Shown in pieces: positions 32,903 through 41,317 of a stretch of DNA of 64,000 bases. The stretch's first letter is position 1, and each line of letters opens with the position of its first letter. Made by a program: the position numbers and the translations under genes. Under the pieces are notes generated by a model. The model searched no databases and was not told the DNA's origin. It saw only the letters and a program-made list of their open reading frames with translations. Origin of the DNA: Vibrio rhodolitus. Lineage in GTDB: Bacteria; Pseudomonadota; Gammaproteobacteria; Enterobacterales; Vibrionaceae. The DNA is taken from contig NZ_QLYZ01000003.1 in assembly GCF_003350325.1 (NCBI RefSeq), forward strand, positions 248,882 through 312,881, in the 5' to 3' direction.

Positions 32903-33328
32903 ATGACTGAACCTATGATGTCAGATGAACTAAGAATCGAACTACAAAAGAATAACCCGCTACATGGTCTTAAAATTGAAGACATGATCCAGCAATTAGT
33001 GGATCACTATGGTTGGGAAATTCTTGATGCCGCGATGCGCATGAACTGCTTTAACACTAAGCCAAGTGTCGCAAGTAGTGTGAAGTATTTGAAGAAAACA
33101 GAATGGGCAAGAGAGCGCGTTGAGAACTTCTACCTGTACCGTTTTAAGCGTATGCCTAAAGCGTCAGAATATGAGTACAACCTGCCACCACGCGCACGTA
33201 CCTTCCCACATGGTTTAAAGCCACGTGAACCAATGGAATTGACGGTTGAGTCAATTCAGCTATCACAAGCTAAAGCAGCATCTGCGTTTAAAGCGCGCTC
33301 GTCAAGAGGTCGTTTCAATCGTCGCTAG
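32903..33328 (+). CDS. VF530/DUF2132-family DNA-binding-like protein
   Basis: 141 residues. The N-terminal two thirds hold the VF530 domain: NPLHGLKIEDMIQQLVDHYG, WEILDAAMRMNCFNTKPSVA, SSVKYLKKTEWARERVENFY, LYRFKRMPKASEYEY. The structure of a Vibrio fischeri member led to a proposed DNA-binding role; no function is established. The C-terminus is basic (KARSSRGRFNRR) and probably disordered. The ATG at 32903 is chosen because AAGGAAAG lies just upstream. It follows ybiT by 89 bp and ends at a good terminator, so it may share the ybiT transcript. Confidence 0.82.
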   Translation: MTEPMMSDELRIELQKNNPLHGLKIEDMIQQLVDHYGWEILDAAMRMNCFNTKPSVASSVKYLKKTEWARERVENFYLYRFKRMPKASEYEYNLPPRARTFPHGLKPREPMELTVESIQLSQAKAASAFKARSSRGRFNRR

Positions 33329-33360
33329 CATTTAGTAACGATTTGAACTCTAACTAAAAG

Positions 33361-33387
33361 ACCAAGCTATCAACGGCTTGGTTTTTT
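33361..33387 (+). terminator. Terminator after the VF530 gene
   Basis: Stem ACCAAGC/GCTTGGT, 8-base loop, followed by six T residues. Confidence 0.9.
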
Positions 33388-33737
33388 GTTTTGTGTAAAC
33401 CAGTTTCAAAACGCTAATTTTGCCTCTATTTCGATGGCGAATTTTTATAATTTTCAGTTTGGTTTATGAGCAAATCGTTGAGATTTGTGCATTTTTTCTG
33501 CTTGATGATCACGAAAAATAGTCATTTAGTTGCACTTGTCAAGTGCCAGTTGAAAATTGATTTTCTCGTTATGTGAAAATTATAAGCGCCTAATATGTAT
33601 TTAATTCTTGTTAAGTGAGAATTTATAGCTGATTGATTCTGGTAATGTAACTCTGTAACAGGCAACCTGATTATTAGAGAAATAACTCACAGTTTGAGTT
33701 CGAAGCTCTAATTGTGAGAAAAGGAACAAGAGGATTT
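33388..33737. other. A+T-rich upstream region of gltS with palindromes
   Basis: A 350-bp stretch without genes. It contains the perfect 15-bp palindrome GCACTTGTCAAGTGC (33532-33546) and AACTCA/TGAGTT (33684-33700) near the start. The promoter itself was not resolved. Confidence 0.5.
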
Positions 33738-34964
33738 ATGAGTCAGGTTATATCTGTTGGCCCACAGGAGTCATTTTTAGTCGCGATTTGTGTATTGTTT
33801 TTAGGTCAATTTATCAATTCAAAGTTACCTATTCTTAAAAAATTCAATATTCCTGAACCCATTGTTGGTGGTTTGATTGTCGCTTGTGCGATCACCATGA
33901 TGCATTTTAGCGGTGTAGAACTGACATTCGATTTGCCGCTACAAAACACCTTTATGTTGATGTTTTTCGCCACGGTTGGTTTGGCGGCTAACTACACCCA
34001 ATTAGTCAAAGGCGGCGCGAAAGTGTTCCTGTTTTTGGCGATTGCGTCGGTTTATATTTTGATCCAAAACGTCGTTGGTGTTTCGCTGGCGAGTATTCTG
34101 GGCTTAGACCCGCTCATGGGCTTGATTGCCGGCTCAATTACGCTTTCTGGTGGTCACGGTACGGGCGCGGCATGGTCGCAAACATTCCAAGATGTGTACG
34201 GTTTAGATAACGTTCTAGAGATCGCGATGGCTTCTGCTACATTCGGCCTGATTGCGGGTGGTATTATCGGTAGCCCAGTGGCGCAGCGTTTGATTGAAAA
34301 GCGCAAGCTAGTGTCTTTTTACGGCAGTACCAGCCAAAGCCATAAAGAGTTCCCTGAATTGGTGAACTACAACGAAGACGAAGAAGACCGCGTAACCGCT
34401 CGTAAAGTGATTGAAGGTTTGGCTTTAATCATGCTGTGTGTAACTGGTGCTGGTTATCTTGAAGGCTTTGTGAGCTCACTTGGCATTAAATGGTTGATGA
34501 TCCCTGACTTCGTTTATGCGCTGTTTATCGGTGTGGTGATCACGAATATTTTAGAAGTGACCAAGGTACGCAAGCTGGATCTGGAAACGGTAGATGTATT
34601 GGGTACAGTGTCTCTGTCGCTGTTCTTGGCAATGGCGCTAATGAGCCTCAAACTGTGGAACATCTTCGATCTTGCGATCCCATTCCTGATCATTTTGGTG
34701 ATTCAGTCGGTTATTCTAGCGCTGTTCTCTTACTTTGTGACCTTCACATTGATGGGCAGAAACTACGATGCGGCAGTGATGGCAAGTGGTCACTGTGGTT
34801 TTGGTTTGGGCGCAACGCCAACGGCTGTAATGAACATGGGCTCTATCGTTAACCGCCATGGTCCATCGCCACAAGCCTTTATGGTAGTGCCAATTGTTGG
34901 TGCTTTCTTTATCGATATTGTCAACTTAGTGATCCTGCAAGGCTTTATCGCCTTTATTCACTAA
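33738..34964 (+). CDS. gltS: Sodium/glutamate symporter GltS
   Basis: 408-residue inner-membrane carrier of the ESS family, close to E. coli GltS (401). Marks: LVAICVLFLGQFINSKLPIL, FNIPEPIVGGLIVACA, FFATVGLAANYTQLVKGG, AGSITLSGGHGTGAAWSQTF and, in the second half, GHCGFGLGATPTAVMNMGSI. The two glycine-rich SGGHGTGA/GFGLGATPTA loops are the paired re-entrant motifs of the family. It imports glutamate with sodium. The ATG at 33738 has GAGG 6 bases upstream; a GTG at 33714 would add eight residues. Monocistronic, with a terminator directly behind. Confidence 0.93.
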   Translation: MSQVISVGPQESFLVAICVLFLGQFINSKLPILKKFNIPEPIVGGLIVACAITMMHFSGVELTFDLPLQNTFMLMFFATVGLAANYTQLVKGGAKVFLFLAIASVYILIQNVVGVSLASILGLDPLMGLIAGSITLSGGHGTGAAWSQTFQDVYGLDNVLEIAMASATFGLIAGGIIGSPVAQRLIEKRKLVSFYGSTSQSHKEFPELVNYNEDEEDRVTARKVIEGLALIMLCVTGAGYLEGFVSSLGIKWLMIPDFVYALFIGVVITNILEVTKVRKLDLETVDVLGTVSLSLFLAMALMSLKLWNIFDLAIPFLIILVIQSVILALFSYFVTFTLMGRNYDAAVMASGHCGFGLGATPTAVMNMGSIVNRHGPSPQAFMVVPIVGAFFIDIVNLVILQGFIAFIH

Positions 34965-34990
34965 ACTGCGATTTTTGAAGTCGATTGAAA

Positions 34991-35022
34991 AGGTCAGTAA
35001 CGTTAGTTACTGGCCTTTTTTG
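34991..35022 (+). terminator. Terminator after gltS
   Basis: GGTCAGTAAC pairs (one G-T) with GTTACTGGCC across GTTA and leads into a six-base T-run. Confidence 0.9.
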
Positions 35023-35171
35023 TGTCTGCTCAAACTTAGGTAAACAGGGTGAGTTATGAGGCTAATCACACGCTAAAACAATAATCTAGCTAAAAGCATG
35101 GATTGGCTTTTATTGCCTATGGTGAGCTGCGCATAATGGCTTCAATACGTTTTCGTTAAGTGAAGGGCAAT

Positions 35172-36530
35172 ATGGACAACTCTGCGCATCTTATATTTGA
35201 TGGACTTCATCGTAATCAATCGAAGCGTCGCTACGAATTTTATGCGGAGGGTTCGAGCCCTAATATTTTTCGCCAACTGGTTAGTTTTTTAGAGCGGCGG
35301 AAAGGGGATATTACTGAGATCACCTTAGCCAACTATCTGTTCAATAACCTTCAGTTTGCCAATCAGGTGCGAAGGCTTGCCAAGCAAGGCGTCAAAGTAA
35401 ATGTGATTTCCATACCGCTTGAAGGCTATGATACTCAGCCTGCTCGTTGCGAGGGGTTTAATTCCTATTTTACTGATGAGGATTGCCCACATATTGGTGA
35501 GTCGCGCAGTAAATATGACTTTGCAGAGCGGATTTATCGTTACCTACAACAGAGCGGTGATTACAGCTTACATCAGTTTGAACATGTCTATTTGCGCTCA
35601 CCAAGGGTGAATCGCTTTTCTCGTGGCAGGGTGCCATTTAGTCTGCATATCAAAAGTATGCTGATTGAGATGCGCGATGGCAGCAGTTTTAGCGTGCTGA
35701 CTTCATCTAACTTGGCGTTAAGAGATACATTGAAAGAAGAGCTGTGTTTGATTGTCAAAAACACTGCCGATGATCTTGTCTACAGTCGAGCCTTTTATCG
35801 CCGCCTAATTGAGCATTCCAAGCAGATTAGCGATGTTGATTTGCAAAAGGAGCGTGACTATTCCCATTACCGCCAGCCGTTTAATCCAATTGAGGGGCGC
35901 TTGGTATCAGGCAAGGAGCAGTTTTTCTTTACCGCGCCTTTTTTTGCCCATTCTAATCAAGAGATTGAAGATCGCATTAGACACAAGATTGCCTCTGCGA
36001 AAAGGCGGGTGTTACTGTGCGCGCAGCATATCAACACCTTTGATGCCGAGTTGAAGCAGGCGATTGCATCAACACGAGGGGCGGTTAAGGTAAAGCTGCT
36101 TTCTCAAACTTATATTGATGAGACGCACCAAGAGCAGCCCAACGGTACTCGTTACCCAGACCATACGGTTTTAGTTGCCGGAAAAGCGGAGAAAACGCGC
36201 GTCCCTGCAAACCCGAAAAGCTTTAAATCGTTTATCGCCAGCCTCAAACAAGCTGTGCCATGTGAGTATTATTTCAACCAAGATGTGCATTTGAAATTTA
36301 TTGTTGTGGATGATGATGTGATTATCTCAACCGGTAATTTCACCCTGACGCAGTTTGTCTACGAGGCAATTCACATTGATAAGTTTGAGAAATTCGATGG
36401 CTCATACCAAGGGACGTTTTCAGAGGTTAATGGCTACTTTGTGCGAGAGAATGCTACAGACTTAGCGAATCAACTCGCACAGCATTTTGAGTGTTTGATT
36501 CAACTAAAAGACACTTACCAGCCAATTTAA
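35172..36530 (+). CDS. PLD-superfamily protein, cytoplasmic, function unknown
   Basis: About 452 residues, no signal peptide or membrane helix. Two phospholipase-D-like sites are visible. The first, SLHIKSMLIEM, followed by SFSVLTSSNLALRDTLKEE, has H-x-K-x4-E in place of the usual Asp; the second, VHLKFIVVDDDVIISTGNF, has the regular H-x-K-x4-D then S-T-G-N-F. The order and length recall phosphatidylserine synthases of the PssA type (451 aa), but the detailed sequence does not match what I know of E. coli PssA. Nuclease-like PLD proteins are an alternative. The ATG at 35172 has AAGGG just before it. Confidence 0.7.
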   Translation: MDNSAHLIFDGLHRNQSKRRYEFYAEGSSPNIFRQLVSFLERRKGDITEITLANYLFNNLQFANQVRRLAKQGVKVNVISIPLEGYDTQPARCEGFNSYFTDEDCPHIGESRSKYDFAERIYRYLQQSGDYSLHQFEHVYLRSPRVNRFSRGRVPFSLHIKSMLIEMRDGSSFSVLTSSNLALRDTLKEELCLIVKNTADDLVYSRAFYRRLIEHSKQISDVDLQKERDYSHYRQPFNPIEGRLVSGKEQFFFTAPFFAHSNQEIEDRIRHKIASAKRRVLLCAQHINTFDAELKQAIASTRGAVKVKLLSQTYIDETHQEQPNGTRYPDHTVLVAGKAEKTRVPANPKSFKSFIASLKQAVPCEYYFNQDVHLKFIVVDDDVIISTGNFTLTQFVYEAIHIDKFEKFDGSYQGTFSEVNGYFVRENATDLANQLAQHFECLIQLKDTYQPI

Positions 36531-36543
36531 CCTTGGCTGGTAA
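36515..36543 (+). terminator. Hairpin over the PLD-like gene stop
   Basis: Perfect 11-bp stem TTACCAGCCAA/TTGGCTGGTAA with 7-base loop. The stop codon lies in the loop. No strong T-run follows, so its termination strength is uncertain. Confidence 0.65.
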
Positions 36544-36582
36544 ATCTAACCGACGTTATACCTAAAACGAGGCTTATAACTA

Positions 36583-37383
36583 TTAGGGGCTGATGGTTTT
36601 CGGAGCTTGAGAGTTGGTCAGCTCCTCATTAACCCAATATTTCGAGCCTGAGATATTGGCATCAATCAGTAAGCCTTTGGGATCAAGCTGATAAACCGCC
36701 ACTCCGCCATTAAAGTGCGCGCTGAGCTCTTCGCCTTCATCTCCTGCCACAACAGACGCTTCGCTGGCGGCTTCCCAGCCTTTTTCAACGAAGTTATCAA
36801 AATCACGTTGGGTATCAAACAAGACCACTTGTTGGTAGAACTTACCACCAATACCAAGCGCAACACCAAGACCAAACATACGCATGTAAGTGCGCTTATC
36901 GCTTTGGCGCTCGACCGCGACACCAGATCCGGCATTGGTATGGAACATGAGTGAAAATTTACGTGAGTCAAACACGGCATAGCCATAGGCTTGATCAAAG
37001 AGAGTCTTGGCACTGGCATCTTGGTTAAACAGTTTTACCAAAGCGGTTTCTGCCATTAAGTCGATAGCTTGGCGCGCCTCTTCAGGTGTATCGCCTTGGA
37101 TCAGTTCATCAATTTTTTTCTCTGCGGCGCTGAGCCACTCTTTGCTCTTTGCGACGCTGGCATCGGTCCATTCACCGATGGTATCAATGGCATCAGCGGA
37201 CCATTCAGACAGGTCTTGCCAGGCTTGTTGAGAAAACTCTTTGGTGCTGTCCCAAGCGTCTTTGGCACCATCTGTGATGGTATCGGTTAAGGTGTCAAAG
37301 GTTGCGGTGACCTTACCCCAACTGGCGTATGCTGATGAGCATGCCAAGGCACTTAAAATCGCGATAGTGAGCTGCTTCTTCAT
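36583..37383 (-). CDS. SYLF (YSC84-like) lipid-binding domain protein, exported
   Basis: 266 residues with a Sec signal (MKKQLTIAILSALACSSAYA). A helical, Asp/Trp-rich stretch with repeated D-x-W-x-S patterns (DAWDSTKEFSQQAWQDLSEW) precedes the SYLF domain: LFNQDASAKTLFDQAYGYAV, FDSRKFSLMFHTNAGSGVAV, GVALGIGGKFYQQVVLFDTQ, VAVYQLDPKGLLIDANISGS. SYLF domains bind phosphoinositides in eukaryotes; bacterial exported members are uncharacterised envelope proteins. AGGA precedes the ATG at 37383; the longer frame adds only MQDR. Monocistronic, converging with the PLD-like gene, which also concerns phosphodiesters, though a link is speculative. Confidence 0.85.
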   Translation of the reverse strand: MKKQLTIAILSALACSSAYASWGKVTATFDTLTDTITDGAKDAWDSTKEFSQQAWQDLSEWSADAIDTIGEWTDASVAKSKEWLSAAEKKIDELIQGDTPEEARQAIDLMAETALVKLFNQDASAKTLFDQAYGYAVFDSRKFSLMFHTNAGSGVAVERQSDKRTYMRMFGLGVALGIGGKFYQQVVLFDTQRDFDNFVEKGWEAASEASVVAGDEGEELSAHFNGGVAVYQLDPKGLLIDANISGSKYWVNEELTNSQAPKTISP

Positions 37384-37538
37384 CCGATCCTGCAATTGCG
37401 TTGTCGATCCTTGTTTAAATTCTAGGTGAATTTAGACAAAAGAGAACCGCTTGCAACAAGGGACAAGAGCGAAATCACGCAATTATGCACCATTCTATAA
37501 GGCTATAAAAGACCCGTATATCGCAGAGATTGAAAGGC

Positions 37539-38426
37539 TCAATTGTTGGTGAGTTTTTCCTTTAAGAAATCAATAAAACAGCGCACTTTAAGTGGCACAT
37601 ATCGGCTACGAGGGTAGATGGCGTTGAAAGGTAAATTTTGCCCATTGTAGTCTGCTAATACTTGTTTAAGTCGCCCGTCGGCTAGGTGTTGCTCAACCAT
37701 CCAAATCGGCATCTGTACAATCCCCATATGGTTTAATGCCACTTCCAGCAACACGTCACCATTATCACTCTTAAAATTGCCACTGACTGGCACGGAGTAG
37801 GTTTTGCCTTGGCGTTCAAAATGCCAGACGTTGAGCGATTGCAGACGAGAATAGACCAAGCAGTTGTGCAGTTTAAGTTGATCAGGTTTGCTTGGTTCTC
37901 CCCATTTAGCGAGATATTCAGGGCTTGCTATAAGCAACATGCGGTTCTCAAATAGATGTCGAGCCACCAATGAGGAATCTTCTAACTGTTTCGCTCGGAT
38001 GGCAACATCAATACCTTCGCTAATCATATCGATGTGTTTGTCGCTCAGAGAGAGATCAACTTGGATATCTGGATAGCGTTCGAAGAACTCCGCAATGATT
38101 GGGGCAATCACTAAACGTCCGAAAGCGATAGGGGCAGCAATACGGATGGTACCCTGTGGTAAAGCCACTTCGGAGCGTGCTTTAGCTTCCGCTTCATCCA
38201 GTTCGTTAAGGATCAATACGCAAGTTTCGTAGTATTGCGCCCCCGCAGGCGTCAATGCATGGTCGCGACTGCTGCGAGTGAGTAGTTTTACTCCGAGTTT
38301 GCTTTCTAGTGCGGCGACCTTTTTGCTGATGGTGGTTTGGGTGGTATTGAGCTCTCTTCCTGTTGCGGAAAAGCTGCCAGTTTGCACCACGCGAACAAAA
38401 GCACGCATTGCCCCAAGTTGGTCCAT
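37539..38426 (-). CDS. LysR-family regulator (CrgA-like)
   Basis: 295 residues. The HTH is MRAFVRVVQTGSFSATGREL then NTTQTTISKKVAALESKLGV, followed by LLTRSSRDHALTPAGAQYYE, the standard LysR N-terminus. The effector domain carries GTIRIAAPIAFGRLVIAPII and DVAIRAKQLEDSSLVARHLF, typical of the CrgA/AaeR-like branch. It diverges from the SnoaL-like and redoxin genes across a 101-bp gap with a palindromic box, so it probably controls them and itself. Inducer unknown. Confidence 0.92.
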   Translation of the reverse strand: MDQLGAMRAFVRVVQTGSFSATGRELNTTQTTISKKVAALESKLGVKLLTRSSRDHALTPAGAQYYETCVLILNELDEAEAKARSEVALPQGTIRIAAPIAFGRLVIAPIIAEFFERYPDIQVDLSLSDKHIDMISEGIDVAIRAKQLEDSSLVARHLFENRMLLIASPEYLAKWGEPSKPDQLKLHNCLVYSRLQSLNVWHFERQGKTYSVPVSGNFKSDNGDVLLEVALNHMGIVQMPIWMVEQHLADGRLKQVLADYNGQNLPFNAIYPRSRYVPLKVRCFIDFLKEKLTNN

Positions 38427-38437
38427 TTTTAATTATT

Positions 38438-38455
38438 CCAAATATGCATAATTGG
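38438..38455. promoter_or_regulatory. Candidate LysR operator in the divergent promoter
   Basis: CCAAATATGCATAATTGG is a near-perfect 18-bp palindrome (one mismatched pair, counted at two positions), 12 bp from the regulator start. Confidence 0.45.
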
Positions 38456-38527
38456 TAGTCATTCTAGCATAGTTTTAGTCTTTTTTGTTTGGGTCTAAGA
38501 TTCATCCCAACACAAGAGGAGAGCCTT

Positions 38528-39058
38528 ATGAACATGCAAAACAAACTTCAAATCATGCTAGATAAACAAGACATCACCGAAGTCATTTATCGCCACGCTC
38601 GCTCATTAGATCGTATGGACGCTGAGTTGATGAAGTCGACTTATTGGGAAGATGCGATTGAAGATCACCAAGACCCAATATTCCCAGATTTGTTTTTCTA
38701 TAACGACAATGCACACGCGTTTGTGGAACCTGCAATGCAAGGTTTTAAAGCGATCAAAATTACTCAGCATCGAATTAGTAATGTGCTGATTAATGTTGAT
38801 GGTGACACTGCAACGGCTGAGAGCTATGTCTGGGCTTACCATGTCCATGAAGAAGATGGCGTTGATAAAGAGGGCATCTTGGGTGGACGCCATTGGTATA
38901 AGTTTGAGCGTCGTAATGGCGAGTGGAAAATGACGCACCGCATGACAGCGTTTGACTGGAACCAAAACCAAGCAGCGAGTGCAGTTTGGTCACCAAACTT
39001 TGAAGACAAGTACGTTGGCAAACGCGACAAAACTGATGGTAGCTACCAGTACGTTTAA
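38528..39058 (+). CDS. SnoaL-like (NTF2-fold) domain protein
   Basis: 176 residues of the SnoaL_4 group: LDKQDITEVIYRHARSLDRM, DAELMKSTYWEDAIEDH, HRISNVLINVDGDTATAESY, GGRHWYKFERRNGEWKMTHR. The Asp-Arg pair of SLDRMD and the WEDAIEDH region form the usual pocket lining. Members include polyketide cyclases, dehydratases and the small subunits of ring-hydroxylating oxygenases, so no reaction is given. The ATG at 38528 has AGAGGAGAG 7 bases upstream. Divergent from the LysR gene and 110 bp ahead of the redoxin gene, likely one unit. Confidence 0.82.
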   Translation: MNMQNKLQIMLDKQDITEVIYRHARSLDRMDAELMKSTYWEDAIEDHQDPIFPDLFFYNDNAHAFVEPAMQGFKAIKITQHRISNVLINVDGDTATAESYVWAYHVHEEDGVDKEGILGGRHWYKFERRNGEWKMTHRMTAFDWNQNQAASAVWSPNFEDKYVGKRDKTDGSYQYV

Positions 39059-39168
39059 TGTTGCGTAGCCAGGAGAGTGAACAAATACACTCTCATTGTT
39101 TCATCGCGCTCTTGATGTAGGGCGCGAACCCTTGAGAAATGAATGATTTTCCGATGTTAGAGGAATCG

Positions 39169-39705
39169 ATGATGATGAGTAAATTAAGTGCAGGTGCTGT
39201 TTTTCCTAAAATCGAATTACCCACTCTTAATGCAAGCCTAGTTGAGATTGCTAAACCACAGGGAAGCGCTGATTGGCGTTTGGTGGTTATATACCGTGGT
39301 AAGCACTGCCTGCTTTGTACGCGCTACCTTAATGAACTGGAGACGCTGCAAGCTGAGTTTAAAAATATCGGTGTAGATGTGATTGCTGTTTCTGCCGATA
39401 GTAAAGAGCAACTGCAGCAACATATGGAAAAACTGCATGTCAGTTTCCCAATTGCTTATGGTCTGAACTTTGAACAGATGAAGTCGTTAGGGCTATATGT
39501 ATCCAGCCCTCGCTCTGAGCAAGAAACCGATCATCTTTTTGCCGAACCGGGTTTATTTGTGGTGAATGAGCAAGGACAAGTACAGGTTGTTGATATTTCG
39601 AATGCTCCCTTTGCTCGTCCAGATCTCAAGACTTTGTTGGCGGGTATTGAGTTTATTCGCAACCCGGCTAATAACTATCCGATTCGTGGCACTTACGAGA
39701 AATAA
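39169..39705 (+). CDS. AhpC/TSA-type redoxin
   Basis: About 178 residues, thioredoxin fold. ADWRLVVIYRGKHCLLCTRY holds the active-site region with C-L-L-C, then LNELETLQAEFKNIGVDVIA, VSADSKEQLQQHMEKLHVSF and GLFVVNEQGQVQVVDISNAP. A Cys at the first position of a C-x-x-C instead of the peroxiredoxin P-x-x-x-T-x-x-C pattern suggests a peroxiredoxin-like thiol oxidoreductase rather than a classical AhpC. It has no signal peptide. Three ATGs in a row (39169-39177) follow AGAGGAATCG; the first is used. Probably co-regulated with the SnoaL-like gene. Confidence 0.85.
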   Translation: MMMSKLSAGAVFPKIELPTLNASLVEIAKPQGSADWRLVVIYRGKHCLLCTRYLNELETLQAEFKNIGVDVIAVSADSKEQLQQHMEKLHVSFPIAYGLNFEQMKSLGLYVSSPRSEQETDHLFAEPGLFVVNEQGQVQVVDISNAPFARPDLKTLLAGIEFIRNPANNYPIRGTYEK

Positions 39706-39725
39706 TGTTTGAGCGGCAATGGTGG

Positions 39726-40127
39726 TTAGGCGATTTGGTTATTTATCTCGTTGGCTTGCTGTTCGAATATATGCCGAATCGCTTTTTTATTGCTTTTCGC
39801 CACCGAAACCCACTGTAACCCCGTTTCATCAATGTGCTGAAACTCCACTTGTAGCTCGTATTTTCTCACTGAGGCGAGCGCCGCAAACATGCCTATTGAT
39901 ATCGCCAACGGACCGGTAAACATTCCAAACAAGTCTGGGCAAATCATCCACACTACACTCGAAACAATTAAGCCAATTGATGTAACGCGCAGGGCATGAT
40001 CACGCAAGGTGTTGGTTTTGACTCTCGCTGCCTTAATCTTGCTTAGTGGATAGCTGTCTTTTTTGAAGTGAAGTTGCTTATCACAGACAGTGAAATCTTG
40101 ATTGGTTATCACAAGTGACTCCATCAT
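39726..40127 (-). CDS. Small membrane protein, DUF6232-like
   Basis: 133 residues. A soluble N-terminal part resembling a PH-like strand set (VCDKQLHFKKDSYPLSKIKA) is followed by two membrane helices (ALRVTSIGLIVSSVVWMI, GMFTGPLAISIGMFAALASV) and a C-terminal soluble tail (RKYELQVEFQHIDETGLQWV). This is the layout of DUF6232-type QueE-linked or stand-alone small membrane proteins; the family name is given from memory. Function unknown. The ATG pair at 40127/40124 is taken as start; an upstream frame to 40169 is less likely. Confidence 0.6.
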   Translation of the reverse strand: MMESLVITNQDFTVCDKQLHFKKDSYPLSKIKAARVKTNTLRDHALRVTSIGLIVSSVVWMICPDLFGMFTGPLAISIGMFAALASVRKYELQVEFQHIDETGLQWVSVAKSNKKAIRHIFEQQANEINNQIA

Positions 40128-40301
40128 TGATGGCTTATAAAGCGCTAAACAATGGAAGTCATGCTGCATATCAATTGGTTAGAGTGCAATGTCTCATCGA
40201 TATTAGAGGGGTAAAATGCAAGATAGATCGAGAAAATCTTCTCATGCACAGCCTATAACCAGATGCTATTGGTAGGGAGAGTACAAGTGGCAGATAAAAA
40301 T

Positions 40302-40322
40302 AAAGCCCCCAGAGGGAGCTTT
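40302..40322 (-). terminator. Terminator after peptide deformylase
   Basis: Read leftward: AAAGCTCCC, short loop, GGGGGCTTT (one mismatch), then ATTTTTATC. 11 bp past the stop. Confidence 0.85.
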
Positions 40323-40332
40323 GGAATGTGGA

Positions 40333-40836
40333 TTACGCTTGCGCTTTCAGGTGTTTCTTGACCTTTTTCATCGCCATTTGGCGCTTGAGCGGCGAGAGGT
40401 AATCAATAAAAAGGTTACCTGATAGATGGTCGATTTCATGCTGCATCACAATCGCGAGAAACTCGTCGGTTTCGATGGTGATTGGGTTACCGTGACGGTC
40501 TTGCGCAGTGACAACGACAGAGGTGTAGCGTTCAACATCAGCGTAGTATTCAGGAACGGATAGGCAGCCTTCTTGGCCCATTGCTTTATCACTGCCGCTA
40601 ACGACTTCTGGGTTGACCAGAATCAGCGGATCGTTACGCTCTTCGGATAGGTCAATGACCACAACCGCTTCTTTATGACCGACTTGAGTTGAAGCTAAGC
40701 CGATGCCGTTGTCGGTTGCGTAAAGTGTGTCGAGCATATCGTCAATAAAGGTTTGGATTGACGCAAAGTCTTCCACTTTTTCTGCCTGAACTTTTAAGCG
40801 CGGATCAGGCGCGGTAAGAATTTCTAAAACTGCCAT
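40333..40836 (-). CDS. def: Peptide deformylase (second, stand-alone copy)
   Basis: 167-residue metallo-enzyme that removes the formyl group from nascent proteins. All three motifs are present: GIGLASTQVG (motif 1, with Ser where most enzymes have Ala), EGCLSVPEYY (motif 2, metal-binding Cys) and QHEIDHLSGNLF (motif 3, HExxH). It is a type 1B enzyme by length. The housekeeping def normally lies with fmt in the def-fmt-rsmB cluster; this copy is not linked to fmt, so it is probably the second deformylase of vibrios. A terminator follows. Confidence 0.92.
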   Translation of the reverse strand: MAVLEILTAPDPRLKVQAEKVEDFASIQTFIDDMLDTLYATDNGIGLASTQVGHKEAVVVIDLSEERNDPLILVNPEVVSGSDKAMGQEGCLSVPEYYADVERYTSVVVTAQDRHGNPITIETDEFLAIVMQHEIDHLSGNLFIDYLSPLKRQMAMKKVKKHLKAQA

Positions 40837-40904
40837 AACTAATACTGCCTCTTTACTTTAAGGCGACGGTGTATCATGGAGTGCCATTGCCGATCAAGCT
40901 TATC

Positions 40905-41156
40905 CTAGTCTAAGACAGAAATAACCACGCGCTCATTGTCCTTGGCATCACTGATATCGACAATCGTGCCGTGAAAGTTAGGATCAGATATCGCCTCTAG
41001 CAATGCACTGAGTTGTTCACCATTTTCATCAAAGCTTGACAACACGTTACTGGGTAATAGCTTAGCTAGGGTTTTTGCCCATGATGTGGGAATAGCAATA
41101 GAGTCAATCGGTTCACCTGTGGTGTAGGCAAATGTCTCAATTTTTAGCTTACGCAT
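40905..41156 (-). CDS. Small conserved-looking protein of unknown function
   Basis: 83 residues, acidic, soluble, not recognised. No signal, membrane segment or metal site. It has TCTTGGAGATTG before the ATG, giving GGAG at a suitable distance, and reads cleanly to its stop with balanced composition, so it is likely real. It lies 68 bp upstream of def on the same strand; co-transcription is possible. Confidence 0.6.
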   Translation of the reverse strand: MRKLKIETFAYTTGEPIDSIAIPTSWAKTLAKLLPSNVLSSFDENGEQLSALLEAISDPNFHGTIVDISDAKDNERVVISVLD

Positions 41157-41280
41157 CGCTCAATCTCCAAGAGAACTAAGAGCTGACATATTGGCTGAAA
41201 AATGACCTGTATTTTTCGATCCACCTCTGTGATTGACAAAAATCTGCTAGGTGGTGAGGGGAGGATTTATCTGCGGGGGA

Positions 41281-41304
41281 AAGGGTCACACCAGTGTGAC
41301 CCTT
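41281..41304 (-). terminator. Terminator after the 5'-nucleotidase gene
   Basis: Perfect 10-bp stem AAGGGTCACA/TGTGACCCTT with loop CCAG, 13 bp after the stop. Read leftward the tail is TTCCCCC, so it is poor in T. Confidence 0.75.
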
Positions 41305-41317
41305 GAATAAGTGCTGA

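Noticed and set aside
35172-36530. pssA (phosphatidylserine synthase) as a firm name
   Set aside because: Length and PLD motifs fit but the remembered E. coli PssA sequence does not match; left unnamed.
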